A stretch of DNA of 6,509 nucleotides from Methylomarinum sp. (GCA_013139755.1 WTAG01000045.1:1-6509); one strand, 5' to 3'. Positions 1 through 6,148 are shown, counted from the first letter of the stretch. Numbers and translations are program-made. Notes: generated by a model from the sequence alone, not told the origin.

Positions 1-1024
1 GAATGCCCCGTTTACCTTCTAATGATTCTATAAGGGCAGACTCTTCGCCACAAATATAGGCACCAGCCCCTAAGCAAATTTCTATATCAAAATCAAAGTC
101 AGACTGGATGATATTTTTTCCTAATAATCCTTGTTGCCGACGCTGTTCTAATACAGATTGTAATTGATCATACAGATGTAAATATTCGCCCCTTAAATAT
201 AAGAAGCCTTGTTTAGATCCGATGATTGCACTACAAACCGTCATTCCTTCAAAAACCTGATGTGCATAACTGTTGAGTAAAACTCGATCTTTAAAGGTTC
301 CAGGCTCACCTTCATCCGCATTGCAAATAACATAACGCTCAGACTCTTTTTCTTCGGAGCAAAAACGCCATTTCATTGCTGTATTAAAACCAGCACCACC
401 TCTGCCACGAAGCCCTGACAGATTGATTTCTTCTAGCGTCTGATTGAGTCCTCGTTGTAATGTAGCTTCTAGGGCTTCCCCACAAGATATTTGATTATCT
501 AATAACAGATTACTTTTATGAATGTTATCAGTGACTTCAAAAAGAGATTGGGGCCAGTCTGACAGCGCTGTTTTCTGGGTGATTAAACTAACCATCTGGT
601 CAATTGACTGTGTAGTTAAACGAGGTAAGGCATAACCATTAATTAACCCGGCAGGGCCTTGATCACACATGCCAGTACAAGAAGTATTATTCAGGCTGAC
701 CAAGCCATCTTCACGAACACTGTCAACGGCAACATTAAGTTGTTTAGAAAGATATTCGATTAATGATTGCTTCCCCATCATCTGGTCAGTAATCGAGTCA
801 CTCATTAAGATGTCATATTGGCCAACAGCTTCTAAATGAAAGAAACTATAAAATTCAATAACACTGGTGATTTGAGTGCGTTCAATTTTTAATAAACTGG
901 CAACGATTTCGACGGCGTCTTTTGATATACATCGAAATTCAGCCTGAATTTCTCGTAAAATAGCTAGTAAGCGTACAGGTTTAAAATCATTTTTTTCGAC
1001 CACTTGTTGAATAAACTGTTCCAT
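1..1024 (-). CDS. hoxF: HoxF, NAD-reducing [NiFe] hydrogenase diaphorase large subunit (5' part, runs off left edge)
   Basis: 341 codons of the N-terminal part are present. HoxF carries the FMN and NAD(H) sites of the soluble bidirectional hydrogenase and passes electrons between the hydrogenase module and NAD+. Residues about 1-150 form a NuoE-like (24-kDa, thioredoxin-fold) domain. A NuoF-like (51-kDa) domain follows, with GRGGAGF at 207-213, NADEGEPGTFKDR at 235-247 and GAGAYICGEESALIES near the edge. The NuoE-to-NuoF fusion separates HoxF from free-standing NuoF. In the NuoE domain only the second cysteine pair is kept (C116 and C120 in SCTGMC); the first-pair positions are S75 and D80, so the usual [2Fe-2S] site looks incomplete, as I recall for Cupriavidus-type HoxF. 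The start is fixed: ATG at 1024-1022 is directly preceded by an in-frame TAA. A GGGGT lies about 12 nt upstream, a poor ribosome site. The C-terminal 4Fe-4S cysteines lie outside the window. The gene is divergent from hypF. A formate dehydrogenase or other NuoEF fusion is less likely given the hyp neighbours. Confidence 0.93.
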   Translation of the reverse strand, partial: MEQFIQQVVEKNDFKPVRLLAILREIQAEFRCISKDAVEIVASLLKIERTQITSVIEFYSFFHLEAVGQYDILMSDSITDQMMGKQSLIEYLSKQLNVAVDSVREDGLVSLNNTSCTGMCDQGPAGLINGYALPRLTTQSIDQMVSLITQKTALSDWPQSLFEVTDNIHKSNLLLDNQISCGEALEATLQRGLNQTLEEINLSGLRGRGGAGFNTAMKWRFCSEEKESERYVICNADEGEPGTFKDRVLLNSYAHQVFEGMTVCSAIIGSKQGFLYLRGEYLHLYDQLQSVLEQRRQQGLLGKNIIQSDFDFDIEICLGAGAYICGEESALIESLEGKRGI

Positions 1025-1198
1025 TTATCGTTTTACCCCATATTGAGTGGATAATGTATTGCTTGATAATAATTCTGTTTAATACATGGATAAATATATC
1101 ACTTACAATCTTTGCAGGTATACTGTTTTTTTAACTAAATTCGAAGATTCTAATATTTTGTTATTGAAATCATTTAACCGCGATAATAATATCGAAGT
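1025..1198. promoter_or_regulatory. Divergent hoxF/hypF control region
   Basis: This 174-bp AT-rich gap separates two divergent hydrogenase transcription units, so it should hold promoters for both. On the plus strand TTGAGT (1043-1048), 16 nt, then GATAAT (1065-1070) resembles a sigma-70 promoter, and TATACT (1119-1124) is an isolated -10-like hexamer. On the minus strand, TTGTAA, 18 nt, then TATTAA upstream of hoxF is a weak match. I looked for the sigma-54 pattern (GG at -24, TTGCA at -12); a TTGCA occurs at 1112-1116 but lacks the GG partner. No operator can be assigned. Confidence 0.5.
1164..1192 (+). promoter_or_regulatory. Candidate hypF promoter close to the start codon
   Basis: TTGAAA at 1164-1169 (5 of 6 consensus), a 17-nt spacer and TAATAT at 1187-1192 (4 of 6) end 6 nt before the hypF ATG. 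If used, transcription would begin at or beside the start codon, giving a leaderless message. That would fit the missing Shine-Dalgarno sequence. The -10 hexamer overlaps a perfect 5-bp inverted repeat, CGATA ATAA TATCG (1181-1194). In AT-rich DNA such matches arise by chance, so this is tentative. Confidence 0.25.
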
Positions 1199-3460
1199 AT
1201 GGGTATAAAAAAACATCTATCAATCAAGATTAAAGGCTTTGTACAAGGCTTAGGTTTTAGACCTTTTGTTTATCGACTAGCAAAGCAATATCAACAGTCT
1301 GGATGGGTGGCGAATAGTAGCCAAGGGCTGGCTATCAGCCTTGAAGGGGATGAGGAAAAACAGCAAGGGTTTTTAATTGATTTGCAAAATAAATTGCCTC
1401 CCTATGCTGAAATTCAGTCCCTATTGATTACTTCAAAAACAATACAAAATTTTGAAAAATTTTCAATAAAATCAAGTGTTACTGAAGGTAATAAATCAGC
1501 TTTTGTACTGCCTGATATCAGTCCTTGTAAAGAATGTTTAACCGATTTATTCAATCCAGACAGTCGATTTTATCGCTATCCTTTTACCAGTTGTTGTTAT
1601 TGTGGCCCTCGATACAGTATTCTTAAGCAACAACCTTATGACCGAATAAGGACCAGTATGGCTCCGTTTTTAGCTTGTGATACATGCTTAGCTGAATATT
1701 CAACGATTGATGATAGACGGTTTCATTCGCAAACCATCGCTTGTCCTGCCTGTGGGCCACAACTCAGATTACTTGATCAGGATGGAAATAGCATAAAACA
1801 GGGTAATCAGGCGCTAACTCGTGCTATTGATTATTTAAAACAGGGAAAGGTCGTTGCTATAAAAGGGGTAGGGGGCTTCCAGTTGCTGGTTGATGCAAGT
1901 CATTCTGAGGCTGTTAATAACTTAAGAACAACTAAACAGCGGGCAGAGAAACCTTTTGCTCTTATGGTTAAGAATCTGGCAAGTGCAAAGCAACTTTGTC
2001 AGATAACTGAAGTAGAAGAACAGACATTAACATCTCATACTCGTCCTATTGTTCTTTTAAAACGCTTAAATAATCAGTTGATTGCCGAAGCGGTTGCACC
2101 CAATAACACACTATTGGGTATTATGTTGCCAGCCTCCCCTTTGCATCATTTATTGGCTTATGATTTTAAAACTCCGCTTGTGCTTACTAGTGGTAATAGT
2201 CAAGGAGAGACGCTTTGTGTTACTGAACAACAGGCACTCGATAGGCTGTCAGATATGGCTGATTTCTTTTTGACAGATAACCGTGAGATTGTTCGGCCTC
2301 TGGACGATTCTATTAGTCGAGTTATTAATAACAAAGCCATGCTACTTCGTAGAGCAAGAGGGTTTACTCCCATGCCCATTACGATTGATCAGACGTTGCC
2401 TGATCAATTAGCTGTGGGTGGACAGATGAAAAATACGCTAGCGGTCAGTCAAGGCAATCAGCTTATTTTGAGTCAACATATAGGCGAACTGGACGCCTTA
2501 AATTCACAACATCAATTCCAGAAAACACTAAAAGATCTACAGCATTTCTATTCTATTTCTGCTGAAACAGTGATTCATGATCTTCACCCCGATTATCATA
2601 GTACGATCATTGCAAACCAGCTAACAATAAACAAGAAAGCGATACAACATCATCAGGCACATATTTTATCTTGTATGGCTGAACATCAATTAAAAGCGCC
2701 GGTATTGGGATTTGCCTGGGATGGAACGGGCTTGGGTTTAGATAACACCATTTGGGGAGGGGAGTGCTTTGCTGTTAATGACTCAGGCTTTTATCGCTAC
2801 GCTCATTTTAAAACCTTTGCTTTAGTCGGAGGCGATAAGGCAGCAAGTGAACCTCGTCGCTCTGCATTGGGGATGCTTTATGCTATTTATGCGGATGATT
2901 TATTTAATGATCAGTCTATTAATGTTTTATCTGCCTTTTCAGCACAAGAGTTAAAACTGTTAGCGCAAAGTTTAAATAAAAAACTTAATACCCCTTATAC
3001 CAGCAGTGTCGGTAGATTATTTGATGGCGTTAGCAGTTTGCTCGGCTTATGTCATGTTAATGGTTTTGAAGGGCAGGCGGCCATGCTCTTAGAGCAGGCA
3101 GCGAGTGTTGTGAATACTGAAGACAGTTACCCTTTTAAGGTATTAGAAGGGCAGTCACTCATCATTGATTGGCAAAGCATGCTAATTGAGATATTAGCTG
3201 ATTTATCTCAATTAAGTAAAAATACCATCGCTGCAAAATTTCATAATACCTTAGCCAATATTATGCTTGATATAGCAAAGCGTAGTCAGCAACAAACGAT
3301 AGTTTTAAGTGGTGGCTGTTTTCAAAATGCCTATTTAACCGAGCGCTGTGTTAAAAAACTGGAAACCGCTGGCTTTACTGTTTACACTCATGAAAAAATA
3401 CCACCTAATGACGGAGGGCTTGCTTTAGGGCAATTATATTCCGCAGTATTAACAGGATAA
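1199..3460 (+). CDS. hypF: HypF, carbamoyltransferase for [NiFe]-hydrogenase cyanide ligand synthesis
   Basis: This 753-residue cytosolic protein has the usual HypF length and domain order. HypF turns carbamoyl phosphate and ATP into carbamoyl-adenylate and transfers the carbamoyl group to the C-terminal cysteine of HypE, the precursor of the two CN ligands. Residues 1-90 are an acylphosphatase domain with VQGLGFRPF and the expected R21 and N39. Two zinc fingers follow: C110/C113 with C132/C135, and C160/C163 with C182/C185, each ending CGP. A YrdC-like domain has KGVGGFQLLVDA (222-233) and a KPFALM motif. The C-terminal Kae1-like domain has HDLHPDY (460-466), HHQAH (484-488), FAWDGTG (505-511) and SGGCFQN (704-710). 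All key residues seem intact. The start is forced by an in-frame TAA at 1187-1189, although only a weak GAAG lies one base before the ATG. It is first in hypF-hypC-hypD, with hypC 5 nt downstream. Confidence 0.97.
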   Translation: MGIKKHLSIKIKGFVQGLGFRPFVYRLAKQYQQSGWVANSSQGLAISLEGDEEKQQGFLIDLQNKLPPYAEIQSLLITSKTIQNFEKFSIKSSVTEGNKSAFVLPDISPCKECLTDLFNPDSRFYRYPFTSCCYCGPRYSILKQQPYDRIRTSMAPFLACDTCLAEYSTIDDRRFHSQTIACPACGPQLRLLDQDGNSIKQGNQALTRAIDYLKQGKVVAIKGVGGFQLLVDASHSEAVNNLRTTKQRAEKPFALMVKNLASAKQLCQITEVEEQTLTSHTRPIVLLKRLNNQLIAEAVAPNNTLLGIMLPASPLHHLLAYDFKTPLVLTSGNSQGETLCVTEQQALDRLSDMADFFLTDNREIVRPLDDSISRVINNKAMLLRRARGFTPMPITIDQTLPDQLAVGGQMKNTLAVSQGNQLILSQHIGELDALNSQHQFQKTLKDLQHFYSISAETVIHDLHPDYHSTIIANQLTINKKAIQHHQAHILSCMAEHQLKAPVLGFAWDGTGLGLDNTIWGGECFAVNDSGFYRYAHFKTFALVGGDKAASEPRRSALGMLYAIYADDLFNDQSINVLSAFSAQELKLLAQSLNKKLNTPYTSSVGRLFDGVSSLLGLCHVNGFEGQAAMLLEQAASVVNTEDSYPFKVLEGQSLIIDWQSMLIEILADLSQLSKNTIAAKFHNTLANIMLDIAKRSQQQTIVLSGGCFQNAYLTERCVKKLETAGFTVYTHEKIPPNDGGLALGQLYSAVLTG

Positions 3461-3465
3461 AGTCT

Positions 3466-3708
3466 ATGTGTTTAGCTGTACCAGGAAAAATAATAAATAT
3501 TTCTGGCGATACCCCACTTAATCGCATGGGGAAAATTGATTTTTCAGGGATAAGTAAAGAAATCAGCTTAGCTTATTTACCAGAGGCTAAACTGGATGAT
3601 TATGTGATTGTACATGCGGGATTTGCAATTTCAATTATTGATCAACAAGAGGCACAGGAAACGCTAAATGCCATACAAGCATTAGATGATTTTGAGGCAG
3701 ATTTGTGA
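3466..3708 (+). CDS. hypC: HypC/HybG-family hydrogenase maturation chaperone
   Basis: This 80-residue protein begins MCLAVPGKI, the family signature. After removal of Met1, Cys2 binds the Fe(CN)2CO unit and contacts both HypD and the hydrogenase large-subunit precursor. VIVHAGFAI (47-55, with the conserved His50) matches the rest of the OB-fold family pattern, and length is normal. An AGGA at 3454-3457, inside the end of hypF, gives a ribosome site 8 nt from the ATG. The gene lies 5 nt after the hypF stop and its TGA overlaps the GTG of hypD, so the three genes are co-transcribed and probably translationally coupled. In this setting the client is most likely the HoxH large subunit of the neighbouring Hox enzyme, which is an inference. 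The paralogue HybG has the same sequence signature. Confidence 0.96.
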   Translation: MCLAVPGKIINISGDTPLNRMGKIDFSGISKEISLAYLPEAKLDDYVIVHAGFAISIIDQQEAQETLNAIQALDDFEADL

Positions 3709-4793
3709 AATTTGTTAGTGAGTATAGAGACCCTAAAACGGCTAAGAAACTATTAGCGGCGATTCAGTCGATGACCACGCAACCCTGGAATATCATGGAG
3801 GTGTGTGGAGGCCAGACACATAGCATTATTAAACATGGCATTGATCAATTATTACCCGAGCAAATTAATCTGATTCATGGCCCAGGCTGTCCTGTTTGTG
3901 TCACACCTTTACAATATATTGATAAAGCACGGGAAATAGCCAAACAAACTGGGGTGATTTTTTGTTCCTTTGGCGACATGTTAAGAGTGCCTGGGTCAGA
4001 ACAGGATTTACTCAGCTTAAAAGCCACAGGGGCTGATATTCGGATTGTTTATTCACCTTTGGATGCCTTAAAACTGGCTCAAGAAAACCCGGATCATGAG
4101 GTGGTGTTTTTTGGGGTGGGTTTTGAAACCACCGCACCGACAGTGGCACTGGCCGTTCATCAGGCCAAACAATTGCAACTGGAAAACTTTTCCGTACTAG
4201 CCTGTCATGTGCGAGTACCGCCGGTAATGAATGCATTGTTAGGATCAGAAGATAATACAGTACAAGGTTTCTTAGGGGCAGGGCATGTTTGTACCATTAT
4301 GGGTTATCATGAATACTTACCGATTACCGAGCAATACAAAATCCCCATTGTGATAACAGGATTTGAACCCGTTGATATTTTACAAGGTTTATATCTATGT
4401 ATTAAACAGTTAGAGCAAGGCCGTGCTGAAGTAGAAAATCAATATAGCAGGGTAGTAACACAACAAGGCAACCACCCCGCCCAACAGTTATTACAGCAAG
4501 TGTTCTCTATTGTTGATCAACAGTGGCGCGGCTTAGGTGAAATTCCACAAAGTGGTTTAGCGCTATCAGAAGATTATGCAAACTGGAATGCAGAAAATCG
4601 ATTTTCACTGGCATCCATAAAAACCCAAGAACCAAGAAATTGTCGTAGTGGTGATATTTTAAAAGGCCTATTAAAACCCGATGCCTGTGCAGAGTTTGGC
4701 AAAACCTGCACACCAGAACATCCATTGGGAGCAACTATGGTTTCATCAGAAGGTGCTTGTGCGGCTTATTATAGATACCGGGCTCGAATTTAA
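3705..4793 (+). CDS. hypD: HypD, iron-sulfur scaffold protein for the hydrogenase Fe(CN)2CO centre
   Basis: This 362-residue protein has the normal HypD length. Together with HypC it holds the iron on which CN and CO ligands are assembled. Conserved motifs are CGGQTH (34-39), GPGCPVC (59-65), [48 protein letters not shown] and the C-terminal [19 protein letters not shown]34, C62 and C65 match the cysteines linked to iron binding and thiol redox chemistry. Cysteines available for the C-terminal 4Fe-4S cluster are C313, C328, C335 and C352. The position two after C313, often also cysteine in the CxCGD form I recall, is Ser315. The start is GTG at 3705, overlapping the hypC TGA as GTGA, with GAGG at 3694-3697 seven nt upstream. 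No hypE follows, although it commonly does. A palindrome about 30 bp downstream may end the operon. Confidence 0.96.
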   Translation: MKFVSEYRDPKTAKKLLAAIQSMTTQPWNIMEVCGGQTHSIIKHGIDQLLPEQINLIHGPGCPVCVTPLQYIDKAREIAKQTGVIFCSFGDMLRVPGSEQDLLSLKATGADIRIVYSPLDALKLAQENPDHEVVFFGVGFETTAPTVALAVHQAKQLQLENFSVLACHVRVPPVMNALLGSEDNTVQGFLGAGHVCTIMGYHEYLPITEQYKIPIVITGFEPVDILQGLYLCIKQLEQGRAEVENQYSRVVTQQGNHPAQQLLQQVFSIVDQQWRGLGEIPQSGLALSEDYANWNAENRFSLASIKTQEPRNCRSGDILKGLLKPDACAEFGKTCTPEHPLGATMVSSEGACAAYYRYRARI

Positions 4794-4823
4794 TCAGGCT
4801 CATTTATAAATTAGATTTGAGCT

Positions 4824-4907
4824 CGGTAGGTTGGGTTGAGGTACGAAACCCAACATGTTGTCGTAACGTAAAGATGTTGGGGTTCCTGTCGTCACCCCAA
4901 CCTACCG
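4824..4907. repeat. 84-bp imperfect palindrome of the GTAGGTTGGG type, possible hypD terminator
   Basis: The outer arms CGGTAGGTTGGG (4824-4835) and CCCAACCTACCG (4896-4907) are exact reverse complements of 12 bp. An inner pair, ACCCAACAT on the left against ATGTTGGGGT on the right, pairs with one extra base, and the segment between the two paired blocks is mismatched. Sequences containing GTAGGTTGGG and AACCCAAC in this palindromic layout occur as dispersed extragenic repeats in many gammaproteobacterial and cyanobacterial genomes, from memory. It starts 30 bp after the hypD stop and could fold in RNA and stop or stabilise the hypFCD message. There is no T run after it, so a classic intrinsic terminator is not supported. 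It codes for nothing and has no transposase. Confidence 0.75.
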
Positions 4908-5100
4908 TGCTAGACGCTGAATATTGACTGGCTCAAAATAGTTAAAAGTGGGCATTCAAAGAATTAGGAAAAGTTAGATTTTGGTCTACACTTAGGCATG
5001 CTGAATCTTATTCAGATCTACTTATCTTGTATTAGGTACATGTTAACTCGTTTAGTGTTACTGGTTTTATAGTATTTGTTGCCATAATATAGAGGTTAGA
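4908..5100. other. Gene-free spacer between the hyp operon and the accessory genes
   Basis: No convincing coding sequence is seen on either strand. A short hairpin, CTGAAT CTT ATTCAG (5001-5015), is the only local symmetry. -10-like hexamers TATAGT (5068-5073) and CATAAT (5083-5088) lie upstream of the next ORF, but neither has a good -35 at the right distance. A GTTAGAT at 4973-4979 fits the integron core pattern GTTRRRY but has no partner arm upstream, so no attC site can be claimed here. Confidence 0.5.
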
Positions 5101-5196
5101 GTGTATGATAAACAGCCCCGAGACAATGACTTGTTATCTCATGCATATTTTGAAACAATCCAATATGCGAGTTTAGAGCAGAAAGAGCGAGTTTGA
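5101..5196 (+). CDS. Possible 31-residue small ORF, GTG start
   Basis: I do not recognise this product. A GTG at 5101 is preceded by AGAGG (5091-5095) at a 5-nt spacing, a good ribosome site. The frame then gives a short charged peptide starting VYDKQPRDNDLLSHAYF and ending KERV at a TGA (5194-5196). The same frame stays open beyond this TGA to a TAA at 5395-5397, so it could be the start of an older, longer gene cut by a nonsense change. That extension overlaps the better supported gene starting at 5271 in another frame, so it is probably a shadow. An ATG two codons further (5105, another frame) has a shorter, less protein-like ORF. There is no membrane segment and no family evidence. Confidence 0.25.
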   Translation: MYDKQPRDNDLLSHAYFETIQYASLEQKERV

Positions 5197-5270
5197 GTTA
5201 ATGCCACGCTGATTCTTGGAAAATTTAAAACCGTGCCAATACCAAACCACTTAATTTCAGGAGTGTTACC

Positions 5271-5557
5271 ATGCGGAAGTATGCCGAAGAATATAGGGAA
5301 ATTCTCCTTAGTAAACTCACCAGAAAGAATACAGGTAGCAAGCCAGCGGAAGTTCTTAAAGCAGAAAAATAATATCGGATTACCGAAAAGAACATAAGAA
5401 TATTGAGTTGCAACTTTCTCGTCTTGAGTCTTCTGATTGCCCCAACTGTTTCTACACGAGAGGTTCGAATATTCATTTAAAAAACTCCGATGGTAATGAT
5501 GATGAAGATAGGTTTAAGTGTCCCGAATGTAGTCATGTATATACAGAGTCAATATGA
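5271..5557 (+). pseudogene. Small zinc-ribbon protein gene, interrupted by a -1 frame change
   Basis: The family is not recognised. Translation has a strong start: AGGAG at 5259-5263, 7 nt, then ATG at 5271. The first frame gives 33 residues beginning MRKYAEEYREILLSKL and stops at TAA (5370-5372), just after a run of five A. Moving back one base there (next codon ATA at 5369) opens a frame to TGA at 5555-5557. Joined, they make about 95 residues: a charged, probably helical N-terminal half (about 1-55), then a zinc-ribbon-like pair CPNC (57-60) and CPEC (84-87) separated by 23 residues. The second half has no ATG; only a TTG at 5408 without a ribosome site could start it alone. The joined ORF ends in an ATGA overlap with the next gene, which argues that it was one real gene. 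The break may be a lost A in a six-A run, a sequencing error, or -1 slippage at AAA-TAA. A nucleic-acid binding role is only a guess from the ribbon. Confidence 0.6.
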
Positions 5558-5856
5558 ATAGTATTGAAAATGATTTGTTAGCTAGACTTGACTCAATGCC
5601 GTTTGATGAAGCTAGAGCCAAAATTCTCACGAGAAAACTTGGGAATTCATTTGATAGCCCCAATCATCAGATTTGTTTGTCATGGTTACAATGCAAAGAA
5701 TCTGAGTTGCGAGATTTACGGGAAGAAGAGAGTTTATCCATTTCCCGTAAGGCTTTGCGCATCTCAAAATCCGCAAAATGGATAGCAACAAGTGCAATTA
5801 TATTAAGTATTATTATGGCAATATATGAAGTCATGAAGCATTACTCACAAATCTGA
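5554..5856 (+). CDS. Uncharacterised 100-residue protein with one C-terminal membrane helix
   Basis: The function is unknown. Residues 1-70 are soluble and highly charged, with MPFDEARAKI (15-24), SPNHQICLSWLQCKE (35-49) and a polar, probably helical or coiled stretch, LRDLREEESLSISRKAL (52-68). Residues about 76-93 (from WIATSAII) form one hydrophobic helix, followed by the short tail KHYSQI. There is no signal peptide, so it is likely a tail-anchored inner-membrane protein with its N-terminus in the cytoplasm. The SPNH...SWL...KE...RD.RE pattern plus a C-terminal helix recalls small hypothetical proteins I have seen in accessory and phage-like DNA; that is memory, not a search. The ATG overlaps the TGA of the zinc-ribbon gene (ATGA) and there is no strong ribosome site of its own, so translation is probably coupled. 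An intact zinc-ribbon partner may be needed for expression. Confidence 0.75.
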   Translation: MNSIENDLLARLDSMPFDEARAKILTRKLGNSFDSPNHQICLSWLQCKESELRDLREEESLSISRKALRISKSAKWIATSAIILSIIMAIYEVMKHYSQI

Positions 5857-5967
5857 CACTGAAAAGTTAAGCCTGACGATTGCCAAGCTGATTAAAAGAG
5901 TCTTTACCAAGGTTGATGCTGTGAAATTGAAACATGACGACTGCCACGTTCTTATAACCAGTCAATC
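5857..5967. other. Non-coding stretch with an imperfect direct repeat
   Basis: No gene with a start codon and ribosome site is visible. A 12-nt direct repeat, TGACGATTGCCA at 5874-5885 and TGACGACTGCCA at 5935-5946, has one mismatch and a 61-bp period. A frame open from at least 5864 to TAA at 5975 gives about 37 protein-like codons but has no start. No terminator is seen after the membrane-protein gene. Confidence 0.4.
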
Positions 5968-6109
5968 AACCCGATAACGCGAAGCTCAGTAGAACTGCCC
6001 AGAACCACCGATTATCGAAAACCCGATAACCAGTAGCTCCAGACAGGTGTTTTTTAAGCATGTATCGCTATCGCTCACAAGCTTAAAAATACTCCTGAGC
6101 TTCGCGTTA
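5968..6109 (+). repeat. Nested inverted-repeat element, possibly a divergent integron attC site
   Basis: An exact 15-bp inverted repeat, TAACGCGAAGCTCAG (5975-5989) and CTGAGCTTCGCGTTA (6095-6109), bounds 135 bp. Inside, the 11-mer AACCCGATAAC occurs twice (5968-5978 and 6020-6030). The second copy starts an alternative, tighter fold: TAAC (6027-6030) with GTTA (6106-6109), an unpaired 4+4-nt spacer, AGCTC (6035-6039) with GAGCT (6097-6101), a 5-nt bulge, AGG with CCT, GT with AC, then TTTTTAAGC (6051-6059) with GCTTAAAAA (6081-6089) and a 21-nt loop. A TAAC...GTTA-bounded palindrome of about 83 bp with an unpaired spacer and bulged bases resembles attC architecture. Against this, GTTAGCT does not fit GTTRRRY and CGATAAC does not fit RYYYAAC. 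A small hairpin, TTATCG/CGATAA, lies at 6012-6029. Other possibilities are a MITE-like element or a weak terminator. Confidence 0.7.
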
Positions 6110-6119
6110 GCTTCTAGTA

Positions 6120-6148
6120 TTGACTTATAACTACAATGTAATTATATT
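6120..6148 (+). promoter_or_regulatory. brnTA sigma-70-type promoter
   Basis: TTGACT (6120-6125) and TATATT (6143-6148) each match 5 of 6 consensus bases with the optimal 17-nt spacer. The -10 ends 6 nt before the brnT ATG (6155), so transcription would be expected to begin at or next to the start codon. No Shine-Dalgarno sequence precedes brnT, which fits a leaderless message. Confidence 0.65.
6126..6146. promoter_or_regulatory. Palindromic operator inside the brnTA promoter
   Basis: Two 10-nt arms, TATAACTACA (6126-6135) and TGTAATTATA (6137-6146), are reverse complements at 9 of 10 positions around a single central A. The palindrome fills the -35/-10 spacer and enters the -10 box. BrnA-family antitoxins have a C-terminal ribbon-helix-helix-type DNA-binding region and repress their own operon, so this is the natural candidate for BrnA or BrnT-BrnA binding. 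That assignment is an inference from position and symmetry. Confidence 0.55.

Noticed and set aside
1107..1124. Possible sigma-54 promoter around TTGCAGG
   Set aside because: The -12 TTGCA lacks a GG doublet at the proper distance upstream.
2082..2273. 63-codon ORF inside hypF
   Set aside because: It is an out-of-frame shadow of the HypF YrdC-like domain.
4012..4236. Minus-strand ORFs within hypD (also 4507-4734)
   Set aside because: They are antisense to strongly conserved hypD codons, with no supporting signals.
5001..5015. CTGAAT CTT ATTCAG hairpin as a terminator
   Set aside because: The stem is only 6 bp, AT-rich, and is not followed by a T run.
5225..5476. 83-codon minus-strand ORF
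   Set aside because: It lies antisense to the zinc-ribbon gene, has no ribosome site and has a composition typical of an antisense shadow.
5588..5785. 65-codon plus-strand ORF inside the membrane-protein gene
   Set aside because: It is an alternative frame of the 5554-5856 gene, which has coupling to the upstream gene and a coherent domain layout.
5866..5872. GTTAAGC, matching the integron core pattern GTTRRRY
   Set aside because: No partner RYYYAAC arm or palindrome lies upstream; the 7-mer is expected by chance.
5864..5977. Frame of about 37 codons with protein-like composition after the membrane-protein gene
   Set aside because: It has no start codon or ribosome site and its TAA falls inside the inverted repeat; a degraded remnant at best.
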